DNA from: Mytilus edulis
Lineage: Eukaryota > Mollusca > Bivalvia > Mytilida > Mytilidae
Assembly: GCF_963676685.1 (NCBI RefSeq)
Contig: NC_092345.1
Span: 51,643,527 to 51,707,526, forward strand
Reading direction: 5' to 3'
DNA length: 64,000 nucleotides
Each line of letters starts with the position of its first letter. The first letter of the stretch is position 1. The notes beneath the pieces are model-generated. The model did no database searches and was not told where the DNA came from. It was given only the letters and a program-made list of their open reading frames with translations. A program made the position numbers and the translations under genes. Positions 11,420 to 26,400 of this stretch are shown here, one piece after another.

Positions 11420-14400
11420 GTAAATAAATAGACATAAATTATGACAGTTATTAATGTGGTAGTCCAAATATTTATTATCCTTGAAAATGAAAGGCAATAG
11501 ACTATTTTCATAGTACTGACTTTTGACTCTGGTTTATATTATTTTTAGACAGGTTACCTACGACATCCTGGTACTCGGTCAATTAAGAGCAACATAAAGA
11601 AGTAACATTTTTTCGGTGTGATAAGAATCCGGGTCCGTTCGCGCCCATTCACGTTCGCACCCACTCATGTTCGCCCCCTTTCATTTTTGCACCCTACATG
11701 TTCGCGCCCAATTTTAAGGCTGTTGTGCTTTTGACCAGTTTTTCTTATTCTATGTCGATAATTTGTTTTATTTTCAAAGTTCAAGTGTATGCCCGGGCGT
11801 TTTGACGTAAACGTAGCTATGCGCATGAAAACAACAATCATGATTTTCCAATTATTCAACTCGAATTTGAATTAAAATTGGGCGCGAACGTGTAGAGTGC
11901 GAACGGACCTTGGGTGCGAACGTGCGAGGTGCGAACGTGTATGGTGCGAAAGTATATTGGGCGCGAACGGACCTGATACCGTGATTTAAGGGGAAATTTT
12001 ACTGTTTTCCGATGATTGAGTTTGTCGCGTAAATAAAACATTAAGCAGTATATTTCCCCAAAGAATTGTTCCGATTTAATGTTTTATGTTATAAGAATCT
12101 TTACCTTGCTCTTAATTGACCGAGTACCAGGATGTCGTAGGTAACCTGTCGAAAAAATAATATAAACCAGAGTCAAAAGTCAGTAATATATAAAAAAGTC
12201 TATTTACGTCTTTCGACAGCTTGGTGACCACAGAAAAAGAATAAACCATACCTGCCAACTGTTCAAAATGCCTATGGGGGTTTTGCGTGCAAGATGGCTG
12301 TCATAGTCCTAAAACCTTCAAGGGGGCCTGCACATACATTTTAATGTTGTTTTTTTTGGCTTCTTCATACTTTTATAAGCCTAAATTCATTGGAAAATCA
12401 TTTGTTTTGTTTAAATTGTGGACAAAATTGCTCTTTCAAAATTTCAATTTTGGAGCCTTCATGGGGGAAATCCCCCGCAAATAGTGACAGTTGGCAGATT
12501 TGATAAACTGTTCTAAGTATCATGCTGTTATTACTTGACATGTACATTTATAAGTTATAAGTATACCCTTAAACTCAGACCAAAGACATGGACCAGTTGG
12601 ACCATGACGACTTGGACCAATTTGAATATGCATGTACAGTGATGTATCTCAGATCAATTTGGTAGACAAAAATGTTAAGTTGGCTATATATATATAACAT
12701 GTATAAATTCAAACCTTTTGATGTGCTTCAACCTGAATATGGACATGATGTATGACCCATAATGTTGTGTTCACCATTTACGTTTCGGTCCATTGTACAT
12801 ATTTTTCTGAAGGGGACTGTGCTTTTATCTATGTTTTGAATAAGAAAAGTAACATAAATTTTTCTTTATATGTTAATTATCATTTTCATAAAAATGATGT
12901 AGAGTACTTATGAAAAATCTTGCAGTCTGCAGATTAAGTTTAGAATTTTCTTATTATTTTTATCAATAGGTTAAGTCTGGATTAGTGCAGATCAAAATAT
13001 ATAAACCCCATATCTATTTATGTTATATGTTAATAAATAATTTACCATGTTTACTTTTAGGCTTTAAAAGATTTAATTTACGAAGCATCAGAGCAGTCTC
13101 CATCAACAGAAGGTATACTATATTTTTGTGATACATTTGTATATATATATATATTAAAATTACTTTTTTTTCTTAATATAAAATCATATTTAAATTTTAT
13201 TTACCTCATTTATGAGGTTATTTGTTCCAAAGTCAGTACATGCAGTATGATCTATTACTACTAAACATTGGGATTTTGTTGAAACATTAGTGTTCCAGTT
13301 TGAAACAAAGTCTGAATCAACTCTTTGGTGATATTAATTTTAAAAATAAATCTGATCAGATGGTTAGACCAAGGATTTGTATAGTGAGATCTCACTATAC
13401 AAATCCTTGGTAAGACAGCCAATCAAATTTTGTCAGGTGTGCTATGGCATCTACCCTGTACAACAGACTTTAAATGTATTCAGGTACTACACAAGTTTGA
13501 AAATTTACTCTGCATTATATCAGGTATATAGCAAATACTCAAGTTGTAATCTTTTGATGAACCTTTTTATAATTATGTTAGATAAACCTTCAACTAAAAT
13601 GGCCAACATTACTACAGATTGAATTATTTAATAAATTGTTTTTAATTGTGTTTATAATCAGCTGATTTCATTTATTTGTATTAGTTTTAGGGCATTTTAA
13701 TTTTATATCAAATGGTCAGTGTCATTATATAGTTCTAGGTAAAATATCTTGGCAGTGGATGTCTTGAATTATATCTTTTTGTTTATTTGGTCCTTTAGAA
13801 AATTTGATGACTTATTTGTATTGAAGGCTGATTTTTGATAGGTTCTTATTATTTTGATGACAAGTCTAGACTTAAGGCACTTGATTTATAGAATATTGTT
13901 GGTCATCTCAACCAGATTGTTTTCTCACAAGTTTTTTCATGTGTCTTTGAGTTGCTGCCTCTTCGTTATCATGGATTAATTTTTTTGACATACATAGTTC
14001 CAACTGTGATGAAATGGTTGAGCATATTGCTACCACTAATTTCTTAATTTGCATTACAATTATAAAAAATTTAATGTGTAACAACATATTCTTTTTGCTA
14101 ATTAAAAAGTAAAATGGAGAATTTTCTATAAGTGTTTTCACCAAACATGTTATCGAATGAGCAGTTGAGATTCAATACATTTATTTTATACCATGTCATA
14201 TATATATATATTATATAGCTTGATATGATTTTCTACTAGGCCTAGGTTCGTTATTGTATTCAGGTGAGATTAATTGTCTTTTAAGGTGGTACCTAACACC
14301 GGCTTGACTAAAACTGATTTGGCTCTTTTTTCATAAAATTTTGACAAAATATTTACTTTGACCCTTTGACAAAAAATATAAAAATTTCAAAAAACTTGAA

Positions 14401-17400
14401 CCAGTCACTTTCTCAGAAAAATTTGGTGGGATATATATTGCAGTTTTAAAAACACTAATTTTGATCATTGAGAAGTTTGATATTTCCTTAAGTATATACA
14501 AGGTAATTTAAACATTTAGCACATTTTACAGAGTTATCTCCCTGTAGTGTTAGGTACCACCTTAACTGATCTTGATTTATAAAATTACTGTTAATCATTT
14601 ACATTTTTTCATTAATATTAATTTTGTATTTTTAAGCTTGATTAATTTCATGAACTTGTAGCAATAATTACTTTTCAGCTCATTTACTATACCTTCCACT
14701 TACTTTATTTATGATGAAAAAAAACAATGATTGCTCGAAAGTATTTAATTCTATTTTGTACAGTTGATATTTGTAATATTATACAGCAAAATTTGTGAAA
14801 GCCAGTTCCAACCATACATCTTGGTACAATTTTTATTGTTTTTAAAAAAAATACATGATTTTAGACGTTTTTACATTATTTTTGTAAAATTGGAATTTGT
14901 TTCTACCAGATCAAATCTTGATTCACATTAAAAAGTATTAAACACATTTTTAAAGAGTATTTTGTTTTTGAAATTTCTCAATATTAATTAAGATGTTTTA
15001 AAGCTATTCCATTTTTAATACACAATCATAATGATTATGCTACTTTGTGTAGTACTAGTATGCTATTTTTACTGTCACAGTGTGCGTTTTGCTGTGTGTT
15101 TGTTTATTCCACATTGGCTAAAGGTATAGGGGGAAGGCCGAGATCTCACAAAACATATATGATCAAATATAATCCCACCACATTTTTTATGCCTGTCCCA
15201 AGTCCGTGATATGTATATTCTTATTTTACCCCTCTCTGTTGCTGGAGATAGAATAATTGAATATAAATGCCCAAATCCATATTTAAATGAAAACAAATCT
15301 ACAACTGCCATGAATTATTTCTTAAGTATTAAAGAATATGAATGCATCTAGAATTGATACAATGCTGATGGAATACTTTATAAATGTTTATACATGAGAA
15401 ATATGCAATAAATTCATTTTAACCTAGGTACCAACATAAGTTTGGAAATTTGTGGCTAGTCAAAAGTTCCTAATCCTATCTTTTAATTTTTCAGTTGCTG
15501 ACGCCAGTACTTTACAGAGATATTATGCAAGATTTGATGAAAGATTCTTTCAGTTTTGTGACAAAGAATTGTCTAAAATCAACACTTTCTTTTATGGCAA
15601 GTTTTTAAATGCTGTAGAAAATTTTGTATAATTCACATTGTCCTGAAGTTTTATCTAGGTGTATAAAATAACCATTGAAGTTTTTTTATTTTAACGCTAT
15701 ATGACCGTTGTTTATAGTGAACAGTGGTAAAAATTAAAATGAAATTTTACACAGTACATGTACTAAAAAGTAAAATTCCAAAAATACTGAACTCTGAAGA
15801 AAATTCAAAACAGAAAGTCCCTTAAAAAATGACAAAATCAAATGATTGAATAACAACTGTCATATTCCTGACTTGGTACAGGCATTTTCTTATGTAGAAC
15901 ATGGTGGATAGGCCAGTTCCCGGGATACAGTTTTCAGACGAATCAGTCATGTGACTTCCATCACCACATGACAAAAATGTATGCATAGAAATTTCCAAAA
16001 CATGTTGAGCAAATGTGTGAAAAAGTTTGAATTTATACTGCACAAAATATTTGGGAAATTAAAATCTAAAAGGATGGTCACTGGACCCTCCCTCAGTCAT
16101 ACAGAAATCACGATTATGTACATAAGGAACATTAATTATTTCTATACTACCCTACAGAATGAGGATAATGAAAGTGCTGGAAACTTTTAATAGAGCAGGG
16201 ATACATGTGGCCTTCTCTCTGGTAAATTACATCATAAAAGCGTACGAATTTGACGATCTTTTCCGGTGAAAGACATGATTCCAGAAATGACCTATTAAAC
16301 ATCGTTTAATGCTAGCTAATCCTCTCACTTGTATAGCAGTCCCATAATGTATGCATGTAACAAACCGACATAATAATCTTTATAACTATGAAAACAAACA
16401 AATATGTAACAAAGAGGCACAAAAAGGCATATATAGACAAAGCACATAAGCAAAAAAGAAAGACAAGAATACAAAACATTTTATCATAGAACAATAACAC
16501 AATGATGAGATGTACGAGTACAGAGCCACGTCAAATGGATATCACCACAAACAGACTAAACAGTAAAATTAATGCTCTCAAAAACAAATAAAAGAATACT
16601 ATAACAAGTTATTAAGATATGATGAACAAAGTCAGTAACCAGAATCTATACTTCAAGACTATCATGCTTTATTTGTGATGTTGGCACAGAGTATTTATCA
16701 ACATATCTTGGTACCTTAAAACTATTGCAGAAAAGGGATTCTTTACAAGAATTATGGCTTATCAATTTTGCATGTAATAAATATAAAACACAGGAATAGA
16801 GAGGATATGGAAAAATTAATTAAGAAATTTTGACAAAAGAGAGACAGTAATTAAATTTGCTTATCAAATAAAGAGTTTCAATAGAAGTATTGCATACATT
16901 ATTTTTCATGTTTCATTGAATCTTCCTAGATAATGTTATTTTTTTTACAGAAAAAATATCAGAAGCCAATAGGAAATTTGCAAATTTACGAGCTGAGCTT
17001 GATGCATTTCTGGAGCATGCACATAAACCACATCATGGTTTACGAAGACGGAAATCAAATGCTGTTTATTCCTTGTTTAAGGATAAAGAAAATAGAGAGA
17101 CTGCACAGATACACACCAGAAAACTCCATGATCTGAAGTTAGCGTTCAGTGAATTTTATCTTAGTTTGATCCTTTTACAGAACTATCAGTCTTTGAACTT
17201 CACAGGCTTCAGGAAGATCTTAAAGAAACATGATAAAGTAAGTTTTCTGTGGTTTGATTTTGCAATTTGATAAGGGACTTTCCAATTTAAATTTTCCTTG
17301 GAGTACTATTGATATTTTATTTTTTACTGAGCCAGGGGTTCTAGGTTTTGCTAGGAAAAGTATGTTTTGCGGCTTCTTCCAGAGGTCAAAATAAACTTAT

Positions 17401-20400
17401 AAAGGCCAGCTGGGCTACTAGACTTGAAAATCAGTTTGCCTAGACAAAAAGTTAGTACCCCACTTTATTTTACTATCACTGGGTGGGCTGAACTTGCTAT
17501 GGGGGGTTGTGGGCATGCCCCCCAGAACATTTTGAAATTTTTGACTCAAAACCCTGCATTCTGAGCATAGCTGTAGGTGATTTAGATGCTTGGGAAAATG
17601 TAAGTTTTTTCTTATTTTTGTTGTTGACTTCAATCAAATTTAATAAAAAAAAAATCATTTACAAAATGGGAATTGCCCAGTGTACCAGTTTTTTTTTACA
17701 TGTCTTTTTAAGACAACTAAAGAATTCTCTGTCCTTGAATACATGTAGATGATATTTAGTTTTATTTCTATAATAATATAATTTATTAAATATCTTGTTG
17801 AATTTAAACTACGTACATTTGTTTACAAATAACCCCCATTTTTTCTCAAAAGTCTACACATATTTCAAGGCATTATCATAAAATCTTCTCTGATTTTCTC
17901 TTTTTTTTTAAACTGTTCAGTAAGTAGGAAACTAAAAGCATTTTGAACTATAAATGTTATTTATTGTGGTCGACAATATTCTACTTTCGTTTTTTACCTT
18001 CATTCTCTGGACACCACGTGGGCTTTGAAATGTGAACTACAAAAGGTACTGTTTTCCAGATTCTTAACAACATTATATATCATACTTTCTTTTATGTGAC
18101 TGATATTATTTCATAACATGCTATTGTCATCTACCCTGACTTTCTTCGCTTTCTTGAAGCCAAAACCATGCTCGCTTCAGTTAATGACCATCAGAACGTC
18201 TCTCTTATTATCCTTGCAAACATATGATACTTTCCGACTTTAAATAGACGACCAATCAGTGACCTGAATTAACGTGAACTATATTTAGTCAAAGGTTAAC
18301 ACTGATTTAACATCCTTGTTTATCACGACCGCGACTTTGATACAACACGACTTGCCTCAGTCAGTCAAGTTATTTTTTTTCAATTCTCCACCTGGGCTAC
18401 CTCAACTGAGTAAAAAGATCGCACAGGTCAATTTCTGGTCGCCATTGGCAACTGGGCTACCGTTAATTTTTCCCCCTGTAAATCTTCATTTGATTTTGGT
18501 TTGTGCAAGTAGAGTATTAAAGTGTTTATTAAAAAAAAAGGACACCCTTGAAATTTCATGCATCTGAAACACTTTTCAGGATTTACCTTCATTAGGACCA
18601 CTAAAACAAAAACATTAGAAGGATTTATATATACAATGTACCTAACAGGTGAGGAGCTAAATGACCTAAAGATTCCCTTCATGTTAAAAGTTTTAATGAT
18701 GGTTCTTTAACTTCTGATACCTCATGAAAAAAAGTGAACCACTCATAATTAATTAAAATGTCACACTACCATTGTTTGGTAATTTCTTATTTGTTATTAT
18801 AAATAATGCCTCACAAAGACAACAACATCATAGATTACTGCAAGGAAATTCTTATTATTGTCTACATGTTTCGCCACTTACTGTAGCATCTTCAGCACAG
18901 TAAGTGTCGAAACATGTAGCCCATAATAAAGAATTTCCTTGCAGTAATCTACGATGTTGTTGTCTGTGTGTAGCATTATTTTCCTGAGGTTTTAAGACAA
19001 TAGCAGTATACCTCAGGGTATCCATCAGGATTACTCTCTACCAGCTTGTACCATTAGAAGGTGTTGGTTCACTTGATGTAACTTTTGTTATTATAAAGTG
19101 AGATTTACTTATAGATAATGGTAACAACCAGAGGAGTAGAATGGAGACAACAGAATGTAGAAACAGCCCCATTTTATACCAACAAGGAAGTAGATCACCT
19201 GATCAAAGAGACAGAGGCAAGTAACTACATTTTATCTATTGAATATACCAACTGCAAAGCATTTAGGGATTATATAAGATTTATCTAGATCTGTCTGTCT
19301 GGTTGAGCTCCTAAAGTGTGGATGGATTTTAAATAAAACTTATTACACAAGAAAAACATCATGATAGATGTACATGAAGCAAAATTAAATATACTCATAT
19401 CAAAAAAAGTGTTGCATGACTTTATAAGTAATTGATTGTCATATTGCATTGCATTTATTAGTAATATTTTTTTTGTAAATGATGAATTACATTTGTAGCA
19501 AAGTGTGACCTCTGACTTAGAAGGGGGAAATAGATCAAAAGCTATGAAAAGACTGAGAGTCCCTCCATTAGGAGAAAAGGTAAATTCATTTCTGATTCAG
19601 TTTGTCTTACATATATATGTACATTGTACATACATAATGAACAATACTAATTATATTTGAAGGATCTGTAAATGGGTACACGAAGCTGGAAAACTTTCCT
19701 GACATATCACTTTGTACAAATGATGATATTTATACTGCCACTGGAGTGTGGAGTATATGTGAATTAGGTGAAAACCAAAAAAAACACCCAAAAAAAAAGA
19801 CAGCCTTATCATTCTATAAACCCTTTATACACCAACCATGTATGAAAAAAATCACTATAGTATATAAATTATAGAATATCATACCAACTGGTATATATTT
19901 ACCATTCTCCATATGCATGTACATGAAATTTGAAAGTTCACAATGGAAAATTGAAATGACAAAGGGAGATAATTCTGAATATTAATCTCATTTCTGCTAT
20001 TTTATATAAATTTGAAAAAGAAAAAAAAACACAAGAGAAAGAAAAATTAATTAGTCGTTTGTTTCTTATACATAATATAATTACATGTATTAGCTTGTTA
20101 TTAGAAGGCCTGTTGTGTTTTTGAAAAAAAAAGTAATTCCAAGCTTATTTATGTTTTCAGCAAAACCCAATGACAATGTGTAGAGTTGGCCTGTTTTTTG
20201 GAATGTTTATTGTTCTGGTCATTGTTGTGGTAATAACAGGTATGGTATCAGTTATTTCCCCTTACTCATTAGTACAGTGTGTATGTTATCGAATATTCAA
20301 TATTTACATTTTATGTTTTCAATATTTAAAACTTTTAGAATTGTAAAATAAATAAGTAGTTTCATATCAACTCTGACAGAAAATAAATGGAAAAAAAATT

Positions 20401-23400
20401 GAAACAACACTTAAGAGTTAAAGCGCTATTCAATGTATGAATTAGATTGAAAAAAAGAACTTCAACCTTAAAAAAAAGCACTGTTTTTTTCTAATTTCAA
20501 TATGAACAAGCCTGTTATTTCCAACATACGAATGGTATCTTCAACTAAAAGTGTTTTTGTTTTGGTTTATTTTTAGCATTTTTTACCAGTCATTCAGGGA
20601 ATTGGGAGCCAGCATTGAGAATGTTTCGTGGAATGTTCTTGATTATCATGATGATCTGTTTCTTAGGTATAAACACTTATGGCTGGAGGTCATCAGGGGT
20701 CAATCATGTACTGATATTTGAAATTGATCCACGTCGCCATTTATCACCACATCAGCTGTTAGAGGTACTTTGATTACTTATATACTATATATAATTCATG
20801 GAAAAAGTATATCTATGGCACTTATTGTGATAGTCAATATATAATTAGTATTCCCACATCTACAACAAATTATAAAATTTTCAAATAGAAACATTTGATT
20901 AATATCAGTTTAAAATATTTACATTGTTTAATTGTCCAGTACTGCTTAAATGTTTCAATCCATTATACTTTCCACACACATACAAACAAAGATTTTTATA
21001 GATCCTTTTACAGACTAAATATCTATTAGGAATCTCAAGATTTGCATTCTAGTTCATGTTACCTAAGAAACACTTTCAACAAGTCTAAAACACCCTTTAA
21101 AACATTATTTTACACACAATAGGCATAACATGATTGAGATGAAGAATACCAATATAAGCTTTGTATCTTAGCATTTTTTTCATCATGTATTTTAGGCGAT
21201 TTTATGTCATGAACTGGGTTGAGTTCAATATCGTAGCAGCTACGTAGCTGCTATCAATATCTATGTAACAACTAGTCTATAGCTACAGGTTCAATAGTCA
21301 AAATCTACGTAGCACTACATAGCCTCTATGATATTGAACACAACCCAGATAAACCGTACCCTTCTTTTCTATTACATACAATTGATTGATTGGTTTATTG
21401 GTGTTTAACACCACTTTCAACACTATTTTGCTATTTCATGGCAGTCAGATTTTATTGATAGAGGAAGCAGGAGTGCTTGGAGAGAACCATCAATTTTAGG
21501 TAGGAAAACTGACAAGCCTAGTCAATTAAGATTGGAGTTAAGTGCACCTGCCCTGTGCAGGAGATTAAAACTCACAACCTCAGTGTTTGACTACTTATAT
21601 CGCTGGGCCTCAGAGACCACTCTATTACATATGTGAATCATCTGAAAGTCTCATAGAATAATAAAAATGTAAAATAACTGATTACAAGCGTCTGAAATTT
21701 CATGATGTCAGAATATTAAAATGTGGTTGTATATTGTACTATTTTATATATAGATTGTTTATAAATGTTTATAATGATTATATATTTCAGTTAGCAGCAG
21801 CATTAGCAGTAGTATGGACATTGTGTTTACTAGGCTATTTATTCAGTAACCATCTAGGATGGCCACCATTTATCTTTCCATTGATTATGGCAGGATTCCT
21901 GTTTTTGTTTTTGATTAATCCTATACGTATATTTCATCATAGTTCTAGATACTGGTTACTCTCTGTTTTGGTAAGTTTTTTTATCCACCAATTGTATTAT
22001 TGGTGACTTAATTTTGTCTATTTTAAAGCTGTTTAGTAAAATTTCTGACCAGTTTAACAGTTGACCTTTCAAATTACAATGAGTTCAGAGTTTCGAATGA
22101 ACTGCAATAGCTGGCGAAAAAACAATAATATTGAAGTCACAGTTATTAATTTTAGTCCAATTGGTAGAATAGAGAATTAAAATAGGGAATGTGTCAAAAA
22201 AAACAACAACCCAACCAATTAGCAGAAAACAGCACAATGCCACCAATAGGTTTTTAAAGAAGTCAGAACATCTGCACAAGTAGGCTGCCTTACACTGTCT
22301 CATAAATAATACTGTAAACTATTTCAGCGAAAATGGATGCCACATAATTTCCACCATCATCTATACCTCTAGCCAATGTGGAATAAGCAAGCACACAAGA
22401 AAAATGTGCAGTATCATGCCAACAACTGGTTTGAAAATGAATGTGTTTAATGCAATGCAAAAATTCCTATGAGTGAATCAATATTAATTTAAAAAATGCC
22501 ATCTTTAATCTTGTATCAGTATTGTAACTATATACCTCAGGAATAAGTCTATTTAAAGGTTAGGTTAGCTTTTGAGGTGAATGACGATTTTTCTGTGCTT
22601 TGTACAGAATGATACCAAAAAAGATGAGATGTGAAGTACCTGAGTTTATAAGATGTCTGCATGTTGATCAATGTTTATAAATTGTGTCCTTGTAGCGATG
22701 ATAAAATAAAGTAAATTTTACTATATTTTTCAGTTCCGTATTGTAACTTCACCATTCCATCATGTTGGTTTTGCTGACTTTTGGCTGGCTGACCAGTTAA
22801 ACAGTTTGGCCATCGTCTTGTTAGATTTTGAATATATGGTATGTTTCTATGCCTTTGAAGTTGAATGGCACGGACCAATTAGTAAGTTTTTACATTTTGT
22901 ATTAATATAATGCTTTTCTGGAGATCTAAAAATAAAATGAAAAAAATTACAAAAAATTACAGATGGGGGAAATTTAAACATGTTAAGGGGTTTAAATTGG
23001 CATTGCATAATAAAATAATAACAATTAATTTGAAATTCTAGATGAACTGATTGATAGTCTTCATTAAGAGTAATAACACTATGAAAATAGGAGATATGTG
23101 GTATGATTACCAATAAGACAACTCTCTGTAGGATGTGGATGTAAACAACTATTGGTCAACTGTACACCTTAGGCCTGGCATTACAAATAGTCCAGTCTAA
23201 CTAAGTTTGAACCTAAAACTAATTGCAACAGAAAATGTTGTAGTTCTAATCAATTGCATTTTAGCCCCAAATATATACAGAAAAAAAGTCCCATAAAATT
23301 TAACTTGAGGAAAACTCAAATTTAGCATTTTTAATTTCTTATGGAAATTTACATGGGAAAGGGAGATAAATCTTCAAAAGTGAGTCCTTTTTTGTCAGTT

Positions 23401-26400
23401 TTTGGTTTATTTTTTAAAATTCATGTAAAATATGATACTTTGATTGGGTTATAAGTTCGTATTTATCTACATTATATAATCTTCTGCTCATGAAATGTAC
23501 AAAACTGAAGTGTTATGGGTATTTTTTTTTAAAAAAATTTGCACATTTTTAATTAAAAAAATTGCAAAATTGATATATGGCTTTGTGACCATTTTGAAAA
23601 AATAATGTGAATATTTGATATTGTTTATATCTGTAAATTATATTTGTTCAGCATCTTCCTTGTTTAAAGAAACTTTAAACCACAAAAAAAGAATATATGC
23701 TTAAATAGTTTTATTCAATTTGAGAATCTTTACCTTGACATGTTGAAAGATCTAATAAGTCGTCAACTAATGAATTATGAAATCTAGGTTGTAGCTTGAT
23801 AAAAGATATGAAAACACCTTTAGATTTGTTTGTTATACTCTAATAACGACTAAAATATCAATAATGAATACATTCTGTTGAAAGGAAGCGGTAAAGTTAT
23901 AATTTTGTATCAATTTTTATTGATATTTCTGCCTTTTTTGCAGAGTTATCTCCCATATCAATGTAAATCTCCACAGGAATTTTAAAATCATTATTTTTAA
24001 GTTTTCCTCAAGTTAGATTTTATTGGACATTCTTCTGTGTATATTTGGGGTATAATGCCAAGATTAAAAGTTAAAAATCTTCTGTATCAATTACTTCAAG
24101 GTTATGGTCAAATTTATGCTAGATTGACTGGACTAAAACGTTAAGAGGTATTGAAAAATGAAGACTGTAGACCAAAATCATAAAAAAGATTTTTGTTATT
24201 TGAAAAACAAACACTTCATTTGCACCTGCAAGTGAAAAACACAATGTTTAAAAAAGGAAAATTTAGAAATGAAAAAGTATTCTTTATTTTAACAGATAAA
24301 TTGTGACATCATGCAGTTCGCATTTCAATTTTGTGAATAATAAGTACCATTTAGAATTTGACTTTAACTTTTTGGTATCTTTATAAACTTTCAAAGTGAC
24401 TTAAATAACATGATATGTCATTGATTTTAGAGCCCATTGGCTTTTTTCAGTAGTATTTATCTCAGTTCATAGAGACACATATGTAATTCTGAAATTAAAA
24501 TGTCCATGTCCGTGAAAACTGGACCTGATTACAAAAAGTTTTTTTTTAAAATTTAATGTTAGTTTAAATTGCTTGTTATTCATTGCAGGACCAGAAGTAT
24601 GTACAATGTCAAAGTTTGGGATCAGATCCATAGTTAGTACTTTACCTGCCTGGTTCAGATTTGCTCAATGTCTGAGACGTTACAGAGACACAAAGATGGC
24701 GTTCCCACATCTTGTCAATGCAGGAAAATATTCCACAACATTCTTTGTTGTACTGTTTTCTAGCCTTTATTCTTCAACTTTGGGTAAGATTATTTTTCAA
24801 TATATGAATAAAAAGAAATTAGGGTATACATCAATGTGACAAAAAATCGTTAACTCAAATTACCAAAAGCTTTTATCTTAATGTACAAATTATTATTTTT
24901 CATTCATTCAAAGAATAGAATAAATATATTTTATTTCAATTCACTGTGGATTAAATTAGTTTATCCTTACTGCAATCTATTCACATTTATATAACCCAAT
25001 TTTATAGCAAACAAGAGGACAGCAAACTTGATTTTCCTGCTCAAAAATAATATTTGCAAATCTAGAACTCCATACAGGATCAAGTAGGAAAAAAAATTGA
25101 ATTTAAAATTGTAAAGGCCAAAAACAATATAAATGATTAGAATGAAATCCACTCTTCTACCAGGCCCGTAGCCAGGAATTTCCAAAGGGGGGTTCGTTGG
25201 ACTTCATGAACTCGACTTAAACAGTCACAATTTGAACAAAACGTCGACTTTAATAGTGCTTATTTGATTTCAAGGGGGGGTTCGTCCGAACCCCCCGAAC
25301 CCCCTGGCTACGGGTATGTCTACCATTTATGCCCCCTTTCGGAGATTATAATTGATGTGAGATTCTGCCTTTTTTCCAGTTTATAAAAGTAGAAAAATTA
25401 TTTTGTACATGTATTACATTTTTTTTTATTTTCTTTTTATTTTCGAGGATACCGTCTACTTAGATTTTGTAGATAGCCTGAACAGTAAAATTTACTACTA
25501 CCCCAAGTAGTTGTAATTAAGTTATGACAATATTGATTACATTTCCTTTAGGTTCATCAACCGATTCATACAAATATTATGGAGGTATTATATACATACT
25601 TAATCATTGTTACTATCATTTTGTATTTGTTCTAGTTTTTTTTAATTATTGTTGATATTGAATTATTTTATTTCTACAAAAAAGAAATTCATTTTGATTA
25701 TATCATATCTTAAAAATAGAAAGTGATTATTGGACTACCCTAAGAGTCTAACATATGTCAACAATCAGTTCTAGTCCATTGTTTTGCAAGCATTCATAAA
25801 CCTATCAAGTCCCAAATTGTATTTTTTAAGGTCCATTTATGGGCATTATTTTTTCTGGCCTGTACATCTGTTTGTTCCTTCGTTCGTTTATTCATTCATT
25901 TGTTTGTTTGTTTGTTCGTTCGTTCATTTTTTCGTTTGTTCGTTCTTTTGTTTGTTCATTTTTGATCATTTTTGATGAAGTTGAAGTTCAATCAACTTGA
26001 AACTCAGTACACATGTTCCCTATGATATGATCGACCCCCAATTTCACAGTCCACTGAACATAAAAAAAGATAGTGTGATTGGGGCATCTGTGTACTATGG
26101 ACACATTCTTGTTCTTTGTGGAATAAAAGTATACAAAGCAAATATTTATTTTCTTCTGAATTTACTTCCCTGTTTAAAAGTTACATATGTAAATTTTCAT
26201 AATTTTAAGTATTTTAAATTTTATTTAAGGAATGACTGTAATAATTTTTTCGTCTATGAAGAAATAACTTAAAAAATTTGGTTCACACTGAATAATGCAC
26301 GTAGCGGGCTATTTAACATTGTGCACCACATTTTTTATGTTATTTCGAATAAACAGAAAAAATATTACAGTCATTTCTTATGATTTAATTCTGAATTACA

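Larger units (their letters stand above)
13412..15494. other. XPR1: XPR1 intron 2, mostly without recognised features
   Basis: Apart from the short inverted-repeat element at 14,281-14,565 and a mussel repeat copy at 15,100-15,215, I see only AT-rich sequence and frames without splice support. Confidence 0.55.
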
